A model generated the notes under the pieces. It worked only from the letters and a program-made list of their open reading frames with translations. It made no database searches and was not told the origin of the DNA. This document shows, piece after piece, positions 62,547 through 64,000 of a DNA stretch of 64,000 nt. The stretch's first letter is position 1. Each line of letters begins with the position of its first letter. A program made the translations under genes and the position numbers. Source of the stretch: Phycisphaerae bacterium (GTDB taxonomy: Bacteria; Planctomycetota; Phycisphaerae; Phycisphaerales; UBA1924); NCBI GenBank assembly GCA_022180725.1, contig BQMO01000006.1, positions 1-64,000 on the forward strand. Direction: 5' to 3'.

Positions 62547-63611
62547 GTGAGCCGTACTCTCCCCAACCCCGCCTCCCCGGGTTCGCCCCGACCCGGCCCG
62601 CACCCGAACGTGGTGCGTATACCACGCGATCTTCACCTGGCGGCGGCGCGACGGCTGGTCAGCCGGGCCAACGACGATCTCGACGCCGCCGCCCAGCGAC
62701 TCATCGAGTCCGCGTCGCGCCACGCCATCGACTTCTCCCTCTGTTTCGGCACGCTCGATCCGGGCACGGGCAAGGCACCCGCCCGTGTGCGGCAGGCGTG
62801 CCTGGCCGTCATCGGCGCGGGCCGCACCGCCATGCTCTTTCTGAGCGAGCCTGAACCGGGCGAAGGCGCCCCGGGCGTCGCCGAACGGGCCGCGTGCATC
62901 CGGGCGGCGTGCGACCACCTCGGCACGCACCTGTCCCGCAAGGCGACGCTGGCCCAGGCCCTGCCCGAGCCGGGAGACCGTTGGTCGACCGACGCCCTGG
63001 CCGCCGCGGGGTTCGTGAGCGTGGGGACGCTCGTGTATCTTCGGGCGGCGCCGCCCCCGCCCCGGGAACGTGCCGCGCCGCGCCCCTGGCCCGAGGGCGT
63101 GACCGTGGAGCGCCTGTCGGAGATCGGCGCGCTGGGCACGGCCGCCGAGCGCGACGACGCCGATGCCGCCCTCGCGCAGGCCCTCGAGGCGTCGTACATC
63201 GACACGCTCGACTGCCCTGAACTGTGCGGGCTGCGGGCCATCGACGATGTGCTCGACTCGCACCGGGCTACGGGCACGTACGACCCGTCGTGGTGGTCCC
63301 TCGTGCGCGACCACGGCCGGCCCGCCGGGGCCATGCTCCTCAACCGCTGCCCCGACCTGCGCAGCATCGAACTGGTGTACCTCGGGCTGGGCCCGACGCT
63401 GCGTGGCAAGGGGATCGGATCATGCTTGCTGCGTCAGGGCATGGACCGCGTGCACGCGTCCTTCCCGGGGTGGAGCGTGACATGCGCGGTCGACTCGCGC
63501 AACACGCCCGCGTTGGGGCTCTACCGCGCGCTGGGGTTCTCGGCGTACACGAAGCGCTCCGCGTTCGTGAGGCCGCTGGGCGGCACGCCCGAGCGGCCGG
63601 GCGATCGGTAG
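62547..63611 (+). CDS. GNAT-family N-acetyltransferase
   Basis: 354 residues from GTG 62547 (start uncertain; GTG 62610 also possible). The C-terminal GNAT domain shows L-V-Y-L-G-L-G-P-T-L-R-G-K-G-I-G-S-C-L-L (near 266), the acetyl-CoA P-loop R-G-K-G-I-G, and N-T-P-A-L-G-L-Y-R-A-L-G-F (near 320), the typical last motif. The first ~150 residues look like a degenerate second GNAT-like domain (V-G-A-G-R-T-A-M-L-F-L-S near 94; F-V-S-V-G-T-L-V-Y-L), as in MshD-type double GNAT proteins. Acceptor substrate unknown. No Shine-Dalgarno. Confidence 0.8.
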   Translation: MSRTLPNPASPGSPRPGPHPNVVRIPRDLHLAAARRLVSRANDDLDAAAQRLIESASRHAIDFSLCFGTLDPGTGKAPARVRQACLAVIGAGRTAMLFLSEPEPGEGAPGVAERAACIRAACDHLGTHLSRKATLAQALPEPGDRWSTDALAAAGFVSVGTLVYLRAAPPPPRERAAPRPWPEGVTVERLSEIGALGTAAERDDADAALAQALEASYIDTLDCPELCGLRAIDDVLDSHRATGTYDPSWWSLVRDHGRPAGAMLLNRCPDLRSIELVYLGLGPTLRGKGIGSCLLRQGMDRVHASFPGWSVTCAVDSRNTPALGLYRALGFSAYTKRSAFVRPLGGTPERPGDR

Positions 63612-64000
63612 CGCGAACTTCACACATGTTTTGCACAATTCATTCCCACCGTCGGGGCCTGGTGGCGAGAGAAATTTTCGTGCGCGCAAGTCCATGATTC
63701 ATGAGGCTCGACGCACAACCCGCGCGTGAACCTTTCCGAATCGCTTGCTGATCGCCGCGCGGTCGAGTACATTTCCGACCCACGTCCGAGACGCGCGGCT
63801 CACGCCGAACGCCCCGGGCGTGAACTCGAACGGTCACGGATCGACCGCCGGCCTGAACTTATCTCACGGGTTTGTGTCCCGTGTTCTCCATGATCGTGTC
63901 GCGGTGTCGTGCGAAGCGCGGGCGCGATCGGTCTGCCCAGGCCGGGCTGTGAAGGACTCTGTCAACCCAAGGAGGCCCGTGGGGGCCAGCCCGCCCGTGG
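63612..64000. other. Intergenic region at the end of the window
   Basis: No coding region with support. The stretch is less GC-rich than its neighbours around 63620-63700 (e.g. TTTTGCACAATTCATT). AAGGAGG at 63969-63975 may be the ribosome-binding site of a gene beginning at the window edge (GTG 63979 is too close at 3 nt; a later start is likely). Confidence 0.4.

Noticed and set aside
63979..63981. GTG start after AAGGAGG at the end of the window
   Set aside because: Spacing of 3 nt is too short for initiation and too little sequence follows to judge.

Overview
The window is GC-rich (roughly 70% by eye) bacterial chromosome, most likely from a planctomycete of the Phycisphaerales group. The evidence is four genes ending in the 'GC-type' dockerin characteristic of that group, PEP-CTERM-like C-terminal anchors, planctomycete-style secreted proteins, a zinc-ribbon membrane protein of planctomycete type, and a 23S-5S rRNA operon with no 16S in front of it. 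No phage, integrase or transposase was recognised.

Layout. 1-1772: end of a sugar ABC importer (permease, binding protein). 1779-6123: a small membrane protein, rsmE overlapping a secreted prenyltransferase-repeat protein, and an M32 carboxypeptidase. 6406-12145: an orphan MshEN-domain protein, a tightly overlapping minus-strand trio (DUF4230-like protein, membrane protein, ispD), a HAD phosphatase, and rimO carrying an in-frame hairpin insertion. 12390-20507: a PEP-CTERM-like protein, two amidohydrolase-family proteins (one a double-domain protein), class I fructose-bisphosphate aldolase, and a LuxR-type regulator. 20535-33651: a minus-strand surface-protein region with three GC-type dockerin genes, two sulfatase-modifying-factor-like proteins in duplicated units, an Xre regulator and a duplicated-module membrane protein. 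One dockerin gene is split by an in-frame TAG.

33916-41423: a DUF11 lipoprotein with a strong terminator, then a three-gene operon headed by a PilM-like actin fold. 41478-44930: rRNA promoter, boxA, 23S, 5S and terminator. 44999-54524: NnrS, an App1-type phosphatase, rsmD, a UvrD-like helicase fused to a PD-(D/E)XK nuclease, and an M16 peptidase. 54648-57284: a TIR domain, one membrane span and nine 44-residue repeats. 57312-64000: a lone atpG, a fourth dockerin protein, a second PEP-CTERM-like protein, a PhnP-like MBL hydrolase, a secreted hypothetical and a GNAT acetyltransferase.

Two signals stand out. First, nine genes, most lacking a Shine-Dalgarno sequence, have a TANNNT hexamer ending only 5-9 nt before the start codon, as expected of leaderless transcripts; genes with long leaders have clear AGGAG-type sites. 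Second, the TIR-membrane-repeat protein has an unusual receptor-like architecture with the position of the TIR catalytic glutamate conserved.
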